From: CAZFAT01 sp964517075
GTDB taxonomy: Bacteria; Acidobacteriota; Vicinamibacteria; Vicinamibacterales; SCN-69-37
Length of the DNA stretch: 48,643 nt
NCBI GenBank assembly: GCA_964517075.1
Contig: CAZFAT010000062.1
Location: 1-48,643, forward strand
Reading direction: 5' to 3'
The notes under the pieces are model-generated. The model was not told the DNA's origin, did no database searches, and saw only the letters and a list, made by a program, of their open reading frames with translations. Position 1 is the first letter of the stretch. Each line of letters begins with the position of its first letter. Made by a program: the position numbers and the translations under genes. Positions 27,225-38,517 of the stretch are shown here, in pieces.

Positions 27225-27989
27225 TCAGCCCTGCGGATCCACCGACCCGGATCGCGTCGCGATCCGTGCGCGCGCCGGATGACCCGCTGGCGGCGTCCAC
27301 TTCGCGTAACGCAGGATGGTCCAGATCGCCTGGAAACCGTCCTTCACGCCAATCTTCTTTCCCTCGGCGTACGTCCGCCCGTTATAGGAAATGGGGACCT
27401 CGTAGATCCGCAGTCCGAGGCGGCTGACCTTGCACGTCAGCTCCGGCTCAATGCCGAACCGCTGGGACCGCAGGTCGATGATCGTCGCCACGTCACGCGT
27501 CATGGCCTTGTAGCAGCTCTCCATGTCGGTGAGGTTGAGGTCCGTGAAGGCGTTCGAGAACAGCGTGAGCAGCCGATTGCCGACCGAGTGCCAGAAGTAG
27601 AGGACGCGATGCCCGCGCGGGGTGCCGAGGAATCGCGATCCGAACACGACGTCGGCCCGCCCGTCGAGAATCGGCTGCAGCATGACGGGATACTCGGCCG
27701 GGTCGTACTCGAGATCGGCGTCCTGAATCAGCACGAGATCGCCGATGGCTTCCTTGATCCCGCGCGCCACGGCCGCCCCTTTGCCGAAGTTTCGCGGCTG
27801 CAGGAACACGCGAATGTCCGGACGCGCCTCGAACTCGCGAAGGATGTCCCGCGTGCCGTCCGTGGAGCCGTCGTCGACGATGACCAGTTCCTTCTCGATG
27901 CCCGCGAGCGGGACGGCGAACACCCGCGCGACAATCTCGCGAATGGTATGCCGCTCGTTGTAGGCGGGCATGATGACGGACAGCTTCAC
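27225..27989 (-). CDS. Family 2 glycosyltransferase (polyprenyl-phosphate mannosyl/glucosyltransferase-like)
   Basis: A 254-residue GT2 protein starting with GTG 27989. It has LSVIMPAYNERHTI, VIVDDGSTDGT, the metal-binding DAD in LIQDADLEYDP, and VVFGSRFLG. It lacks C-terminal membrane helices, as in soluble DPM1-type enzymes that transfer a sugar from a nucleotide to polyprenyl phosphate. That product is the donor for GT-C enzymes in the periplasm, and three GT-C-like membrane proteins lie directly upstream on the same strand (30-bp gap). A shared pathway for envelope glycosylation is therefore likely. Confidence 0.9.
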   Translation of the reverse strand: MKLSVIMPAYNERHTIREIVARVFAVPLAGIEKELVIVDDGSTDGTRDILREFEARPDIRVFLQPRNFGKGAAVARGIKEAIGDLVLIQDADLEYDPAEYPVMLQPILDGRADVVFGSRFLGTPRGHRVLYFWHSVGNRLLTLFSNAFTDLNLTDMESCYKAMTRDVATIIDLRSQRFGIEPELTCKVSRLGLRIYEVPISYNGRTYAEGKKIGVKDGFQAIWTILRYAKWTPPAGHPARARIATRSGSVDPQG

Positions 27990-28019
27990 GGCCGGTTATG
28001 GTACCCCAGGACGCTTGCG

Positions 28020-30308
28020 TTATCGCCCAATCACCCTCAGCCCCGCGACCGACCAGAGTTGTCCACCCTGCGACGTGGTCAACGTCAGTGTCACGCGATC
28101 GCCGACCACGCCGTCAGGCAGCGGGACGAGGACCGGCGCGCGCCGCAGATCCAGGAGGATGCCGCGCGCCGCGAAGCCGGCGGTGTCGCCCTCCCAGACG
28201 ATCGTCTTGCCACCCCCGGCGTCACCGACCGCCACCTGCAGGCGCTTCGGGTAATCGTAGGTGTACGGACCGAGGTCCAGCTCGAGGCGCGTCAGTGGTC
28301 CGGAGGCTTGAAGCACGAGATCGAGGCGCGCCCCCGCGGCCGGCGTGCCGGAGTGCCACCGCGTGTCGGGCCGGCCGTCGGTGATCAGCGGCAGGAGGTC
28401 GCGGCTGGCGTTCGCGCTGATCGCGGCGATCGGCACCGGGGTCCCCTCCAGCGGCGGCAGCGGCCGCTCCGGCAGCCTGTACATCGGACCGTCGTCGGTC
28501 GCGCCCATCCGCTCGGCGCCGGGCTGTTCGGCGATGAACGCTTCCGTGGTCCCGGAGGGATCCCGTCCGCGGTGCACGAACACGAGCACACCGCCGTACT
28601 GGCGCAGCACGTCGAGGGCCACGCGATCGTGGCTGGCGAGGGCGTTCCGCAGAGGAAAGTAGTGCGGCGGCGCGTAGCCGCTGAAGCCGTTCACGAGCGG
28701 CACGCGGTGGCCCACGGCACGCAGCATCGCCGCGGTTTCAGCAAAGACGTCCGCCATCGGCAGTTCGAGCACGGCGGTGGATCCGGCACGCGCGCTGGCG
28801 GACAGATCGAGCGGCGCCGGCACCGACGCGGTCGGCATCCGCGGCACCCAGCCTTCGAGGGTAATCACCACCGCGAGCACGGCGACAATCGGCGCGAGTC
28901 CGGCCCGGCCGTTCGAGAGCCGGGCGAAGGCAAGGGCGGCGAACTGCGACAGGCAGAGCACGAACAGCATGGCGAACCGGGCGGGGACGCGAAGCGCGCG
29001 GCCGCCGGGCAGGTCCATGACCCAGAGGTACGGCGCGCGCGGCCAGAAGACTTCGCCGAAGGCCCGCGCCACGGGACCCAGCGCGAGGATGAGCATGACG
29101 ATGGCGGCCGCCCCGTAGAAGAGGAAAACGGATCGTCGGCGCCAGCCCTGACGGGTGCGCGGATCGGCCAACCACGCCACCGCCAAGAGGCACACGACGA
29201 TGAACAACGGTTTTCCCGCCCGTGTCATCGACACGGGGACGCCGAAGGGCGACGCGTGCCAGGGGCCGAGCCACATGGTCAGGAGCACGGCCTCGGCGAG
29301 GTACGCGCCGACAAGGGCCACCCCGATGCGCCAGCGTGACCAGCGTGTGCGGCCAGCGGCCCGCCAGGCCATGAATCCGCCGGCCAGCGATAACGCCATG
29401 ATCACCAGGCCCGGATACAGCTCACCCTCTTGCCTGGGCGTCAGGGTCCAGAACGCGGGCAGCCAGGCGGTGCGCGACACCCACAGGCCGCTCAGGTCCG
29501 CGGCAAACTGGCTGATTTCACCGGGATCGCGCGCGAGACCGAGCGCGCCCTGACGCTGGATGTAGCCGATCAGGACCGGCGCCATGGCGAGCGACGCCAC
29601 GGCCAGGACGCCGCTGATGGCGATCCAGAGCCGCCACGACCGGGCGAACCACAGCATCCACAACCCGACGAGCACGCCGAAGTACATCAGGAAATAGCCG
29701 CTCGTCAGGCCGTTGAGCAGCCAGCACACGCCCGCCAGCGCGAGGAATCGCGCGCGCGGCGACTCCAGGTAGCGGTGCAGGCCGAGCAGGCAGAGCGGCA
29801 TCCAGCAGGACCACAGCACCTGCAGGTGGGGCAACTGCGCCGCGCGATACGGGTTGAAGCCGAACGCGAGCCCGGCCAGCAGCGCCGCGTCATGGCGTCC
29901 GGTGAGCCGGTGCGCCAACGCATGCGCGGCCAGAGCGGCGGCCGGAAACGACGCGAGAAATGCCACGTTGTAAGCCACGACGTGGCTCGCGCCCGCCCAC
30001 TGGAGCGGCGTGGTGAGCGGCGTCAACGCCAGGAGCGTTTCCGACAGAGCAAACGCCCCGGGCGTGGGAAAGAAAATCGGCGCGTTCCACCAGGCCGGCG
30101 TGAGCGGAACCGCGTGGGCGTTCCACCAGAAGATCCACGCGTTCAGAGCGGGATCGCCCGCGTCGAACGGGAGCCGCGTGCCCAGGGCGCCGAGGAGCGG
30201 CCAGCCGTAGACCAGCGCGAGAACGACGTACAGGGCCGAGACCCGCGTCCAGGGCGATCGAATCCACTGACGAGAGCGAGCCCGCGTCTGGTCCGCTCCG
30301 GCGTCCAT
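28020..30308 (-). CDS. Large membrane protein, GT-C-like, with C-terminal discoidin-like region
   Basis: A 762-residue protein starting at ATG 30308, whose first base is also the last of the upstream stop (TGATG). About ten to twelve hydrophobic segments fill residues 20-480, with early periplasmic-loop features FDAGDPALNAWIFWWNAHA and FFPTPGAFALSE. The C-terminal about 95 residues (RLDLVLQASGPLTRLELDLG and FAARGILLDLR-like stretches) look like an F5/8 type C / galactose-binding fold. GT-C enzymes with such sugar-binding tails act on lipid-linked sugars. I do not recognise a characterised family. It is the third gene of the four-gene envelope operon. Confidence 0.7.
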   Translation of the reverse strand: MDAGADQTRARSRQWIRSPWTRVSALYVVLALVYGWPLLGALGTRLPFDAGDPALNAWIFWWNAHAVPLTPAWWNAPIFFPTPGAFALSETLLALTPLTTPLQWAGASHVVAYNVAFLASFPAAALAAHALAHRLTGRHDAALLAGLAFGFNPYRAAQLPHLQVLWSCWMPLCLLGLHRYLESPRARFLALAGVCWLLNGLTSGYFLMYFGVLVGLWMLWFARSWRLWIAISGVLAVASLAMAPVLIGYIQRQGALGLARDPGEISQFAADLSGLWVSRTAWLPAFWTLTPRQEGELYPGLVIMALSLAGGFMAWRAAGRTRWSRWRIGVALVGAYLAEAVLLTMWLGPWHASPFGVPVSMTRAGKPLFIVVCLLAVAWLADPRTRQGWRRRSVFLFYGAAAIVMLILALGPVARAFGEVFWPRAPYLWVMDLPGGRALRVPARFAMLFVLCLSQFAALAFARLSNGRAGLAPIVAVLAVVITLEGWVPRMPTASVPAPLDLSASARAGSTAVLELPMADVFAETAAMLRAVGHRVPLVNGFSGYAPPHYFPLRNALASHDRVALDVLRQYGGVLVFVHRGRDPSGTTEAFIAEQPGAERMGATDDGPMYRLPERPLPPLEGTPVPIAAISANASRDLLPLITDGRPDTRWHSGTPAAGARLDLVLQASGPLTRLELDLGPYTYDYPKRLQVAVGDAGGGKTIVWEGDTAGFAARGILLDLRRAPVLVPLPDGVVGDRVTLTLTTSQGGQLWSVAGLRVIGR

Positions 30309-32230
30309 CAGTTCGTCCCCGGCTGGAAGACGAGCGTCGGCGCTGGCTCGGGCGGCACGGCGCGCAGACCATCGTCGACGCCCGTGACGATGACCGCCGG
30401 GTTCGGAGGTGGATCGCGCAGGTCGTACAGGAACAGATGGCCGGGCTCGTCGTAGACCGCGAGCGGCGGTCCTTCCAGCTTCGAGACGGTTCCAGAACCG
30501 TCGAACCGGCGCACGACCTCGGGAAGCTCCCACGGCTCGACGAGGAGGTAAGGGTGCGCGCCGTGGCTGTCGAGCCACGCCACGGCCCGGTCGAGCCACC
30601 CGGGGTCCAGTTGGTCGTACCGCAGGGTCATCCGGCTGCCGTAGTAGCGGACCGTCCCGCTGTGCTGCATGGAGATGATGACGCTGTTGGGCGGCGTCAG
30701 GCGCTCGACCATCCGGGCGGCCGTGATGTAGCGCCGTTCCCCGCGCCATTGATCGAACACCGGCACATCCGCGACGACACCGGCCTGAAAGAGTAGCTGC
30801 AGCACGACACCGGCCACCACGGCGGCGCGCGCGAAGCGGCCGCCCGGCTGCCAGATGCCCATCGCGACGATGCCGGCACCGACCATCATGAACGGCCAGG
30901 CCGTCAGGAGGAATCGGAGATACCACCAGGCGTCGAAGACGAGATACGCGACGTATTGCGCCCAGGTCGAGAAGACGAACAGGGCCGCGATGACCACGCG
31001 GCGCCGTTCGCGAAGGTCCGGCCAGAGCCAGGAGAACGGCAGGGCCAGCGCGATGAGGCCGGCCACCGCCACCGGCGAGTGCGTCTGCACCAGCCAGATG
31101 AGATAGCGCCGGACGTTGGGACGGATGTGTTCCCACGCGAAGAGGTCGCTCAACCGACCGTAGCCTGACAGGAAGGGCGATCCGTACAAGTCGTTGTTGA
31201 TCGCGCCGACCGCGATGACACCTGGCAGCACGCCGAGGAAGAACAGCACGGCGAGCCGGAACGCACGGCCGCGCGACTCGCGCCTGAAGAGATCGGGCAG
31301 GTAGTAACACCCCGCAAAAGCGGCGAGTGGCACGAGGTTGGGCCGGATCATCACCGCGACGCCGCTCAGCACACCGGCGGCGAGGGCGCTTCTCGCGCCC
31401 GGGCCCGTCAGAAGGTAGAAAGCCGCCGCCCACATGGCCGCCACGGGCACGTCGGTCATGGGCGGCATCAGCATGAACAGCACGGCCGGACTCGTGGCGA
31501 CGAGCGCCGCGCCGATCAGTCCAGCGCCGGGTGAGCCCAGCCGGCAGCCGATGCCGTAGGTGGCCAGCACGAGCAGGGCGCCGAGGAGCGGCACGACGTA
31601 GAACAGCGCGTCGTGGCCGCCGATGGCCTTGAAGACCGCGAAGATCAGCGGCAATCCCGGTGAGTAGATCGGCACGATCGACGGGATGTCGTCACGAAAC
31701 GTCGCCTTGTAGCCGAGCGGCATGAACGTGTCGCGGCCGCGCGGCCACGGCACCTCGCCGGCAAACGGCTGCGCGATCGCCAGCCGGCCCTCGAGCCACA
31801 GGTCGGCCTGGCTCACGTAGCCGTAGGCGTCCGCGCCGCCCGCGCTCTTCGTCGCGAAAATGGCGCCCAGCAGGAAGACGCCGGCTGCCATGGCGATGGT
31901 GGCGGTCCGCGGCGACGGCAGCCATCGGGCCACGCCGCGGTCCCATGCGCGAAGGAGCCGTTCGAACGAGTGGAGGAAATTGCGCCAGGCCGGGAGAGGT
32001 CGCCCGCCGAGGGCGACAAACGCGATGGCGCCGGCCGCGACGACCCACAGGGCGCGCAGCGGCCGATGTGCGCGGATCTCGACGCCGGAGATTCGCACCT
32101 CGAAACCGCCGGTCACGTAGAGCAGCGGCACTGCGGCGAGGCCGATCAGGACCAGCGTGAACGCCGCGTGCCGCAGCACGCGGCGCGTGCGGCCTTCAGG
32201 CCGGCTGGCCGGCAGGTCCAAGGGCGTCAT
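30308..32230 (-). CDS. GT-C-like membrane glycosyltransferase (paralog 2)
   Basis: A 640-residue multi-pass protein. The start at ATG 32230 overlaps the stop of the upstream gene (ATGA). The first periplasmic loop has GGADAYGYVSQADLWLEG, and FMPLGYKATF, SPGLPLIFAVFKA and MPPMTDVPVAAMWA follow; the soluble C-terminal third has TPPNSVIISMQHSGTVRYYG, MTLRYDQLDPGWLDRAV and YLLVEPWE, quoted in part. Nearly every one of these blocks has a counterpart in the next gene upstream (32227-34083), so the pair arose by tandem duplication. An ArnT/PMT-like transfer from polyprenyl-phosphate sugar is a plausible role; the acceptor is unknown. Confidence 0.75.
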   Translation of the reverse strand: MTPLDLPASRPEGRTRRVLRHAAFTLVLIGLAAVPLLYVTGGFEVRISGVEIRAHRPLRALWVVAAGAIAFVALGGRPLPAWRNFLHSFERLLRAWDRGVARWLPSPRTATIAMAAGVFLLGAIFATKSAGGADAYGYVSQADLWLEGRLAIAQPFAGEVPWPRGRDTFMPLGYKATFRDDIPSIVPIYSPGLPLIFAVFKAIGGHDALFYVVPLLGALLVLATYGIGCRLGSPGAGLIGAALVATSPAVLFMLMPPMTDVPVAAMWAAAFYLLTGPGARSALAAGVLSGVAVMIRPNLVPLAAFAGCYYLPDLFRRESRGRAFRLAVLFFLGVLPGVIAVGAINNDLYGSPFLSGYGRLSDLFAWEHIRPNVRRYLIWLVQTHSPVAVAGLIALALPFSWLWPDLRERRRVVIAALFVFSTWAQYVAYLVFDAWWYLRFLLTAWPFMMVGAGIVAMGIWQPGGRFARAAVVAGVVLQLLFQAGVVADVPVFDQWRGERRYITAARMVERLTPPNSVIISMQHSGTVRYYGSRMTLRYDQLDPGWLDRAVAWLDSHGAHPYLLVEPWELPEVVRRFDGSGTVSKLEGPPLAVYDEPGHLFLYDLRDPPPNPAVIVTGVDDGLRAVPPEPAPTLVFQPGTN

Positions 32231-34083
32231 GGGGCAAACACCAGCGTCGGCGCCGGCACCGGCAAAGCGGCGCGGAGGCGGTCCGTGAAACGTTCCGTCA
32301 CAACCACCGGGGGCGCGATCAGGCCGCCGGCCGGCTCCGGGGCCGACAGATCGTACAGGCGGATCGTCTCGTGGCTGCGGTACTCGAGCATCGGGGGCCT
32401 GCCGATCCGCTGCGCACGGCGTTCGCCGGAGAACCGCGCCGCAAAGGGCTCGATCTCCCATTCCTCGAGCACCGCGTATACCGGCACGCCCCGCGCGGTG
32501 AGCCACTCGACGCCCCGGTCAAGCCAGCCCTCGTCGAGGATGTCATACCGAATCGTCATGCGGCCGCTGTAGTACCGGAGGCTGCCGCTGTGAATCATCG
32601 CGAGCACGGCGCTGTTAGGCGGCGTCGCGTCGCGCACGAGCCGGGCCACGGCAGCGAACCGCCGGTCGCTCTGCCACGCCCTGAACGCGCCCTCCTGCGC
32701 GGCCTGGCGCCAGCACGTGATGCCCAGTGCCAGCACGAAACCTGCGGTGACGAGGGTCAGCGACGGCCGATCGCGCCGGGTCAACCCCACCGCCACCACA
32801 CCCACGCCAAGCATCACGAAGGGCCAGGTTGGGAGGAGGAACCGAAGGTAGCGGAAGTTGTCGAACACGAGATACGCGAAATACTGCACCCAGGTCACGA
32901 CCACGAACGCGGCAATCATCGCGAGGGCGCGACGGTCCGCGATGTGGGGCCAGACGCGGCGAAGCGGGACCAGGACGACCGAAAGTCCCACGAGTCCGAT
33001 CACGGTTTGCGTGTCCACGAACCACGAGAAGTAGTTGCGGATGTTCGGCAGGATGTTCGCCCAAGCGAACTGATCGGAGAACCGTCCGTAACCCGAGACG
33101 AACGGCGAGCCGTACAGCGACTGGTAGATGGCGGCAATCGCCAGACCGGACGCGACGAGAGGCACACCGAACGCGAGACCGGAGGCGATGCGATGACGCC
33201 GGCCGGCGCCGGGAGGAACCTGCCGACAGACGGCGTAGAGGCCCGTGACCGCGGCGACCAGGAAGAGGTTGGGCCGGATCAGCATCGCAACGCCAGCCGC
33301 GATGCCGGCCGCCGCGGTCGCGGGGACGCCCCCCACGAGCAGGAAGTAGATCGCCACCGTCCAGGCGCCGGCCGTGGCGACGTCGCTCATCGGCACGACG
33401 AGGTGCAGCAGGAACACCGGGCTGGTCGCCACGAGCCAGGCGGCGATCAGGCCGGCCCGCGACGAGCCCAGGCGGCGACCGATGCTCCAGGTGGCCAGCA
33501 CCATCAGGCCGCCGAACAGCGGCACGACCGCGAACAGCGCCTCCTGCCCGCCCACGGCCTTCGCCGCCGCCATGAGCAGCGGGAGGCCCGGCGAGTAGGT
33601 CGGGACGTTCGCCCACCGGCCCTCCTCCTCCACGGGGCGGTAGCCGAGGGGCGCGAAGCTCCATCGCTTCGAGGGCCAGGGCACGTGCTCGGCCCAGGGC
33701 TGCGGCACGTGCAGGTTGCCGTCCAGCCACAGGTCCGCCTGGCTGACGTAGCCGTACTGATCCGGCCCGTTTGCGGCGGTGGTGTTGTAAGCGATGCCGG
33801 CCGCAACGACGGCGCCCGACATCGCAAGGACCAGGCCGCGATCGCCCAACGGGGCGACGGCCCGGGTCCAGAGCCGCTCGGATCGCTCGACGCCGTTGGC
33901 GACCACGAAGACGGTCAGCGCCAGCGCGGCGAGGATCAGGGGCCGGAGCGGCTCGTAAGAGGTGACGGTGGACCCGAAGAGTTGGAACTCGAACCCGCCG
34001 TGGAAGGCGATGACGAAGGCCCAGACCAGGGCGGCGACGGCCAGCGCCAGGGCCGCCACGCTGATCGAGCGTCTTGATGTCAC
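32227..34083 (-). CDS. GT-C-like membrane glycosyltransferase (paralog 1)
   Basis: A 618-residue multi-pass protein starting at GTG 34083. It is the paralog of the gene downstream: GPDQYGYVSQADLWLDG, FAPLGYRPV, SPGLPLLMAAAKAVGGQEALF, MSDVATAGAWTVAIYFLL, RPNLFLVAA, YGSPFVSGYGRFSDQFAW and TPPNSAVLAMIHSGSLRYYSG, in part, align block by block. The Asp in the first loop is in the place of the GT-C catalytic acid. No strong ribosome site is seen; a hairpin (34093-34126) separates it from speA, 55 bp upstream. It heads the operon that ends with the GT2 gene. Confidence 0.75.
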   Translation of the reverse strand: MTSRRSISVAALALAVAALVWAFVIAFHGGFEFQLFGSTVTSYEPLRPLILAALALTVFVVANGVERSERLWTRAVAPLGDRGLVLAMSGAVVAAGIAYNTTAANGPDQYGYVSQADLWLDGNLHVPQPWAEHVPWPSKRWSFAPLGYRPVEEEGRWANVPTYSPGLPLLMAAAKAVGGQEALFAVVPLFGGLMVLATWSIGRRLGSSRAGLIAAWLVATSPVFLLHLVVPMSDVATAGAWTVAIYFLLVGGVPATAAAGIAAGVAMLIRPNLFLVAAVTGLYAVCRQVPPGAGRRHRIASGLAFGVPLVASGLAIAAIYQSLYGSPFVSGYGRFSDQFAWANILPNIRNYFSWFVDTQTVIGLVGLSVVLVPLRRVWPHIADRRALAMIAAFVVVTWVQYFAYLVFDNFRYLRFLLPTWPFVMLGVGVVAVGLTRRDRPSLTLVTAGFVLALGITCWRQAAQEGAFRAWQSDRRFAAVARLVRDATPPNSAVLAMIHSGSLRYYSGRMTIRYDILDEGWLDRGVEWLTARGVPVYAVLEEWEIEPFAARFSGERRAQRIGRPPMLEYRSHETIRLYDLSAPEPAGGLIAPPVVVTERFTDRLRAALPVPAPTLVFAP

Positions 34084-34092
34084 GGAGAAACG

Positions 34093-34126
34093 ACGTCGGG
34101 TGTATTTTCGAAAACACGCCCGACGT
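34093..34126 (-). terminator. Hairpin between speA and the glycosyltransferase operon
   Basis: On the minus strand ACGTCGGGCGTGTTTTC pairs with GAAAATACACCCGACGT, a 17-bp stem with one mismatch and one G-U. A short CGTTTCTCC follows. It lies between the speA stop and the GTG of the next gene, and could terminate speA or attenuate the operon. Confidence 0.55.
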
Positions 34127-34137
34127 AATTTCGGAAC

Positions 34138-36087
<1,950 letters not shown>

Positions 36088-36095
36088 AGCGCAAC

Positions 36096-36101
36096 ATCAT
36101 A
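36096..36101 (-). promoter_or_regulatory. -10 box for a leaderless speA transcript
   Basis: TATGAT on the minus strand, with 8 nt between it and the speA GTG at 36087. This geometry matches that of the Cys leader ORF at 9818-9831. No -35 is seen. Confidence 0.45.
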
Positions 36102-36140
36102 AGACATCGGCCGCGTGTTTTCTTGGGCAGGCGGAAAAAA

Positions 36141-37445
36141 TCACCGGCTCAGTCCGGCGCCGAAGGTGACGCGCGTGCCGGCGCCGCGACCGTGCGCGAC
36201 CGTCAGCCCCATCCGGAACACGGTCGCGGCGAGCCAGACGCTCGCGCCGCCGCCCACCCGCAGTGGCTGGTCGCGAAAGGCCTGGCCATGGTCGTACGCA
36301 GTGCCGGCGTCGACAAAGACGCTCACCCCGACCTTGCCGGCCGACAGGGCTGCCGACAGCGGCACGCGCAGCTCGAGCGAGCCGGCCACCAGAATGTCAC
36401 CCGCAAACGCCCCCGGCTCGAACCCGCGAAGGTTGGTGTCGCCGCCGAGCAGGAACGTGAGATACGGCGGCAGCGATCGATTCGCCTGATCTCGCCGGGC
36501 GCTGGCGACCAAAACCGACTGTCCGAGCAGGCCGACATACGCGCGCCCGTCGACAGTCGACAGCGTGGCGGGCAGACCGCCTGAGGCGAAATGCACGCGC
36601 TCCACCGCGGCCCGGGCGAACACCGCGTTTCGCGGCAGGGCCGGATCGAGGCGCGTGTCCAGCGTGGCCTCGGCCTGGATGGAGCGAAGCCGGTCCGCTT
36701 CCCCGGCAAACAAGACCCGCTGCCAGGCAGCGCCCCCGTCGACTCGAAGCGGACCCACAGCCCGCCCAGCCCGCGCCCACAGCCGCCGGCGATCGTCGTT
36801 CTCGTCGAACGCTGGATGGCGCCGGCGATCGATCGAGACGCCGGCCTCCACCCGGCTGAGCAGCCCGGCGACGAACGTCCGGTCGAACTCCACCGCCGCC
36901 TGCTTGAAGCCGCCCCAGGTGAGCGGGAACGACACGCGGCTGCGCCTGCCAGCCATCCCGACGTACGCCATCCGCACGCCGTAGGTCGCGCCGTAGCCAT
37001 CCTCGATGTGGAACACCGGCAGGACGAGCAGGTTCGTCAGCGCCCGCCGCCGCACCACTCTCGCCGGCCCGCCCTCGTCCGGCACCTCGATGTCGACCGG
37101 ACCTTCGTTGACGATGATGACAAGGACGATGCGCGAAGGATCGGCGATGGAGGCGAAGCGCTTGAGCACCTGGACGTCCTGGAAGCGCCCGGTTCGTCGC
37201 AGCCGATCGGCGACCTCGTCCAGCGTGGTGGCCGTGAACGGCGCGCCAACGGCCACGCCGGCGAGCCGCAGCAGCTCATCGTCAGGCGTGATCTGATTGC
37301 CGTGCAGGCGGACCTCGGCGATGACCTCGGCGGTCGGCGGAGGCGACGGCGGCGCTCCCGCCTGCGCGGCGCCTCCCGCCTCCGCCAGCCTGACGACGCC
37401 GGCCAGGACGCCGACGAGGGCCAGCGCCGCCGCGAGGCGGCTCAC
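36141..37445 (-). CDS. Outer-membrane BamA/TamA-like POTRA and barrel protein
   Basis: A 434-residue protein from GTG 37445, which overlaps the upstream stop as GTGA. A signal-like segment (AAALALVGVLAGVVRLAEAGG) is followed by a single POTRA-like domain (about 50-130: VIAEVRLHGNQITPDDELLRLAG, in part, and LVIIVNEGP). The remainder is an amphipathic beta-strand series ending FRMGLTVAHGRG and GTRVTFGAGLSR. GGDTNLRGFEPG near residue 335 resembles the conserved loop-6 (V/I)RGF-type motif (here LRGF) of Omp85 proteins. With one POTRA it is smaller than BamA, closer to a two-partner or patatin-type barrel. It may insert or export something in the outer membrane with the gene upstream. Confidence 0.78.
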   Translation of the reverse strand: MSRLAAALALVGVLAGVVRLAEAGGAAQAGAPPSPPPTAEVIAEVRLHGNQITPDDELLRLAGVAVGAPFTATTLDEVADRLRRTGRFQDVQVLKRFASIADPSRIVLVIIVNEGPVDIEVPDEGGPARVVRRRALTNLLVLPVFHIEDGYGATYGVRMAYVGMAGRRSRVSFPLTWGGFKQAAVEFDRTFVAGLLSRVEAGVSIDRRRHPAFDENDDRRRLWARAGRAVGPLRVDGGAAWQRVLFAGEADRLRSIQAEATLDTRLDPALPRNAVFARAAVERVHFASGGLPATLSTVDGRAYVGLLGQSVLVASARRDQANRSLPPYLTFLLGGDTNLRGFEPGAFAGDILVAGSLELRVPLSAALSAGKVGVSVFVDAGTAYDHGQAFRDQPLRVGGGASVWLAATVFRMGLTVAHGRGAGTRVTFGAGLSR

Positions 37446-38449
37446 GGCACCACCACGGACTTGATGCGTCCGCTCGTGGCCGCTTCGCGGTAGTCGGAGT
37501 AGTCGATGCGGTAGCGCGCGGTCACGGAACCCGCGGCCATCGTCGCGCCAAACTGCATCTCGAGGTCGCGCGGCAGCCACACATCCGTGAACGGCTGGCT
37601 CATCGTCATCGTGGCGCGCAGGTCGTCGAGCCGGACGAGCCAGGCGGCGGGCAGGAAATCGAGGTGAAGGTTGTCGAAGGTGTATTTGACGATCTGGTGC
37701 GTCGCCGGCTCCACCCAGATGGTGATGAGCGCAACTTTGTTCATCAGCCGTCCGACGGCGGCGCCCGCCGCGTCCTCGCGGCTCCGCTTCCCCTCGCGCG
37801 CGTCGTTGTCTACAGGGTCCCCAGGGTCCCCGGGCTCGTGCTCTTTGGCGAACATGCGCGTCGGGTAGTACTCGATGCGCAGCACCTCGCGGTTCTCGAA
37901 GGTCTCACGGCCGACGAGGGCGTACTTGCCCGCCTCGAACTTGAACTTCAGGAAGTAGGCGGAGTCGATGAACTGCGGCCGGCGAGTCTGCGAGAGGAAC
38001 GCTTCCATGTCGGCCGGCGCCTCCACCTCGGCCTGCCGTTCAGGCGTCCGCTCACCGGCCTGTCCGACACCCCGCTTGGTGGCTTCCTGGTCGCGTCCCT
38101 TCGCGCGGCGCAGGAACTCGTCTTCGTACTTCCGGCGTTCGTCCTCGGGCACGGTGACGCCGTTGGCCGTGCGCGGGCTGCGCACGAAGAACCCCTCGCG
38201 GATGTACCAGGTGTACTCGCGCCGCTGGCCCCAGATAGGCACGCTCAGGAGTCCGCGCAGCTCGAACTGCTCGCGCTCGTCGAGAATGTACTGGTGGAGG
38301 CGTTTCCAGTTCTCGTCGCGCCGGGCGAGCACGCGCTCCATGAACTGGTCCAGGTCGGACTGAGCGGGTCGGCCGGCGGCAACCACCGCGCCACCAGCGG
38401 CGAGGGCGGCGAACAGGAAGAGCCTGCCTGCGAGCGGTCGTATTGACAC
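37442..38449 (-). CDS. Exported protein of unknown function
   Basis: A 335-residue protein starting at GTG 38449 with GGGGA before it. A signal peptide (LFLFAALAAGGAVVAAGRPA) is clear. The mature part opens with a Glu/Arg-rich helical region (LDQFMERVLARRDENWKRLHQYILDEREQFELRG, in part) and continues with beta-rich segments such as YFLKFKFEAGKYALVG, LRIEYYPTRMF and ITIWVEPATHQIVKYTFDN. The last resembles outer-membrane lipoprotein-sorting (LolA-like) strands. I recognise no named family. It overlaps the downstream POTRA/barrel gene by 4 bp, so a joint envelope role is likely. Confidence 0.7.
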   Translation of the reverse strand: MSIRPLAGRLFLFAALAAGGAVVAAGRPAQSDLDQFMERVLARRDENWKRLHQYILDEREQFELRGLLSVPIWGQRREYTWYIREGFFVRSPRTANGVTVPEDERRKYEDEFLRRAKGRDQEATKRGVGQAGERTPERQAEVEAPADMEAFLSQTRRPQFIDSAYFLKFKFEAGKYALVGRETFENREVLRIEYYPTRMFAKEHEPGDPGDPVDNDAREGKRSREDAAGAAVGRLMNKVALITIWVEPATHQIVKYTFDNLHLDFLPAAWLVRLDDLRATMTMSQPFTDVWLPRDLEMQFGATMAAGSVTARYRIDYSDYREAATSGRIKSVVVP

Positions 38450-38517
38450 CGGACTGTCCCCGTCTCAGGCTGGCGCGACCGTCCCGTGCAAGGCGGCACC
38501 ATGATTAGACGTCAGAC

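Noticed and set aside
30309..31433. Very long frame extending the discoidin-tailed membrane protein to 1137 residues
   Set aside because: The extension overlaps the paralogous transferase in another frame and reads as Arg/Ala/Gly-rich shadow sequence. The TGATG junction fixes the start at 30308.
28020..34083. Genomic island or prophage around the membrane-protein operon
   Set aside because: Base composition matches the neighbours and no integrase, tRNA or flanking repeat is present.
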